From contig JAITDL010000067.1 of assembly GCA_031282565.1 (NCBI GenBank), forward strand, positions 1 to 7,385: a DNA stretch of 7,385 nucleotides, in the 5' to 3' direction. The stretch is from Puniceicoccales bacterium (GTDB taxonomy: Bacteria; Verrucomicrobiota; Verrucomicrobiia; Opitutales; JAIRLM01). Shown here in pieces: positions 6,233 to 7,385 of this stretch. A program made the position numbers and the translations under genes. The notes under the pieces were generated by a model that saw only the letters and a list, made by a program, of their open reading frames with translations, did no database searches and had not been told where the DNA came from. Position 1 is the stretch's first letter. Each line of letters opens with the position of its first letter.

Positions 6233-6811
6233 ATGGAAAAGTTTTTATTTCTCGACGGATCCCTCTGTCCCTGCCGCGTCGGCTCCATTGGTCAAAATGG
6301 AGAAATGGTTGAACTGGAGGCAGTTGACAAACCTCTTTCCGGTTTTTTCTACGCCGTCGAGGAGCTGTTTCGCCGGCAAAAAATTTCCTGGGATGACATT
6401 TCTGCGTTCCTAGTTTCCGCCGGCCCGGGAAATTTGACCGGCCTGAGATCGGCGAAGATGTTCGTCGACACCGCATTAGCCATTCGAATGGGCCGACCGG
6501 TCTACGCCTTCTGCGGCCTCGAACTCGGTGCCCAGTGGATTTGCGAATCCCAGCAGCTTAAAAATTTTTCCCTGCTCGCGCCAATTTCAAAGCAACGCAG
6601 CGCAATAATTTCCGTCACCAATGGAACCGTTGGAAAAATTCACCACGGAAAAACAGACGAGTTCGCCGCAGCCGGACCGCTGTTCGCCATGGGGACCGGT
6701 TTCGCGGCCCCAACTCAACTGCGCGCAACCCCGCCGCCGATGGAGTTCATTGCGAAAAAACTAGCAGAAATGCAGCCAGCAAAAACATTCGAGCCCATCA
6801 CGTTCCACTAG
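6233..6811 (+). CDS. tsaB: TsaB-like protein, tRNA threonylcarbamoyladenosine (t6A) biosynthesis
   Basis: The 192-residue protein opens FLFLDGSLCPCRVGSI, the place of the first phosphate-loop strand of the ASKHA fold (ILAIDTS...SVAL in typical TsaB). It has the family's key signature SAGPGNLTGLRSAK at residues 62-75 (usual form GPGSFTGLR), then ALAIRMGRPVYAFCGLELGA, matching the conserved helix, GxPVxxVSSLEAxA strand and turn. Known role: TsaB is a catalytically inactive partner that dimerises with TsaD and, with TsaE, adds threonylcarbamoyl to A37 of ANN-decoding tRNAs in the cytoplasm. Usual TsaB is about 220-240 residues; here the C-terminal half is shortened and poorly conserved. Start ATG 6233 was chosen because similarity begins at residue 4; only a weak AGGCGA lies upstream. 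Its stop overlaps that of the convergent TPR gene. Confidence 0.85.
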   Translation: MEKFLFLDGSLCPCRVGSIGQNGEMVELEAVDKPLSGFFYAVEELFRRQKISWDDISAFLVSAGPGNLTGLRSAKMFVDTALAIRMGRPVYAFCGLELGAQWICESQQLKNFSLLAPISKQRSAIISVTNGTVGKIHHGKTDEFAAAGPLFAMGTGFAAPTQLRATPPPMEFIAKKLAEMQPAKTFEPITFH

Positions 6812-7185
6812 ACGCTACCATTTTGCATCGAATTTACAATTGCCTTAAACGCCGCCAAATGGCGCAGCGCCTGCAGATGTTGATCCTTTTCTATGCGCCG
6901 CATGTCGTCGTAGCCAAGGTCAACGGCTATCTTCAGGTGATCCAAGGCAAATTGGAGCTGATCTGAAATCGCAAATGCGCAGGCGAGAACGTAGTGCAAC
7001 CCGGGACAATCGGGATAGAGAATCGCCGCACGTACGGCAACCTGCAGGGCCTCAACTGTCTTGCCGGAGTCAAGGTACAACTCACTCAACCTGAGCAACG
7101 TGGGCATGTCATCGCGGCACTTTCCAGAAAGCTTTTCGAAAAATGCGAGCTGGTACTGCCTGTCTTCTGCGAATCTCTTCTTCAT
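6808..7185 (-). CDS. Small TPR-repeat protein
   Basis: The 125-residue protein is all-helical in pattern. Residues about 27-60 (LLRLSELYLDSGKTVEALQVAVRAAILYPD) and 62-95 (LHYVLACAFAISDQLQFALDHLKIAVDLGY) are two tetratricopeptide repeats with the usual small residues at the helix crossings and Pro/Asp at the turns. The end, DLGYDDMRRIEKDQHLQALR, resembles the TPR end-of-group capping segment (GY...DxxLxxLR). TPRs bind other proteins; the partner is unknown. No signal peptide or membrane segment is seen, so it is probably cytoplasmic. The start ATG lies 4 bases after the argS stop, and an AGGA inside the last argS codons (7198-7195) serves as its ribosome binding site, so translation is probably coupled to argS. 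Confidence 0.85.
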   Translation of the reverse strand: MKKRFAEDRQYQLAFFEKLSGKCRDDMPTLLRLSELYLDSGKTVEALQVAVRAAILYPDCPGLHYVLACAFAISDQLQFALDHLKIAVDLGYDDMRRIEKDQHLQALRHLAAFKAIVNSMQNGSV

Positions 7186-7189
7186 GGCT

Positions 7190-7385
7190 TTACATCCTAT
7201 TTAGCGGTTCAATTCCTAGCAAACTTAGCCCAATTTCTAAAAAATTCACCACGCAGCGGCAGAGTGCCAGCCGCCGGCCTGCCACCGCATCACCTTCTCC
7301 GAAAACGCGATTCGATCCGTAGAACGATGAAAATTCCCCGGCAAGATCGTACAAGTAATTGCAGACGAGATGCGGGCGAAAGTCC
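7190..7385 (-). CDS. argS: Arginyl-tRNA synthetase, C-terminal 64 residues (partial, 5' end beyond window)
   Basis: Read on the minus strand from 7384 to the TAA at 7192-7190, the protein begins DFRPHLVCNYLYDLAGEFSS, then FYGSNRVFGEG, and ends RLALCRCVVNFLEIGLSLLG then IEPLNRM. This is the C-terminal anticodon-binding (DALR-type) helical domain of class I ArgS: the P-HL-x-x-YLYDLAxxF motif, the LxLCxxxxxxLxxGLxLLGI helix and the closing P-x-RM are all present. ArgS charges tRNA-Arg with arginine in the cytoplasm. The catalytic HIGH and KMSKS parts lie outside the window. The TPR gene follows after 4 bases, so the two are probably one transcript. Confidence 0.93.
   Translation of the reverse strand, partial: DFRPHLVCNYLYDLAGEFSSFYGSNRVFGEGDAVAGRRLALCRCVVNFLEIGLSLLGIEPLNRM

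Noticed and set aside
6213..6476. Minus-strand open frame of 87 codons
   Set aside because: It is antisense to the well-supported tsaB N-terminus and signature motif.

Overview
The window is bacterial DNA. It carries a tRNA-Pro gene with encoded CCA, a short TsaB-like gene, the 3' end of argS, a small TPR gene and one very long protein gene. The lineage cannot be fixed from the sequence. The chromosomal genes are ordinary housekeeping genes. The layout (one giant repeat protein with a membrane-type N-terminus beside core genes) would suit a host-associated Gram-negative bacterium such as a member of the Chlamydiota/Verrucomicrobiota group, but that is a guess.

Layout. Positions 1-5802, minus strand: one uninterrupted reading frame of 1934 codons that begins at an ATG at 5802 and is still open at the left edge, so the protein is longer than 1934 residues. 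It has a Ser/Thr/Ala-rich start, a long hydrophobic block at about residues 31-80, then a very long series of diverged, beta-rich, acidic repeat units with clustered cysteines. I recognise no enzyme domain in it. Positions 5803-6050: non-coding leader of the giant gene. Positions 6051-6127, minus: tRNA-Pro(CGG). Positions 6128-6232: short divergent promoter region. Positions 6233-6811, plus: TsaB-like gene (t6A tRNA modification), shorter than usual. Positions 6808-7185, minus: small TPR protein, convergent with tsaB; the two share a CTAG that gives both stop codons. Positions 7190-7385, minus: C-terminus of arginyl-tRNA synthetase, directly upstream of the TPR gene and probably co-transcribed with it.

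Three of the right-hand genes concern tRNA biology (ArgS, TsaB, tRNA-Pro) and look like a stable core segment. The giant gene, with visibly more A/T-ending codons and internal duplications, lies just 3' of the tRNA gene and looks like lineage-specific accessory content. It is the main item of interest: a giant repeat protein with two detectable repeat families (about 112 and 193 residues), a short DADDASxSA tandem, and an N-terminus compatible with a secreted, membrane-inserted or surface protein. Its function is unknown.
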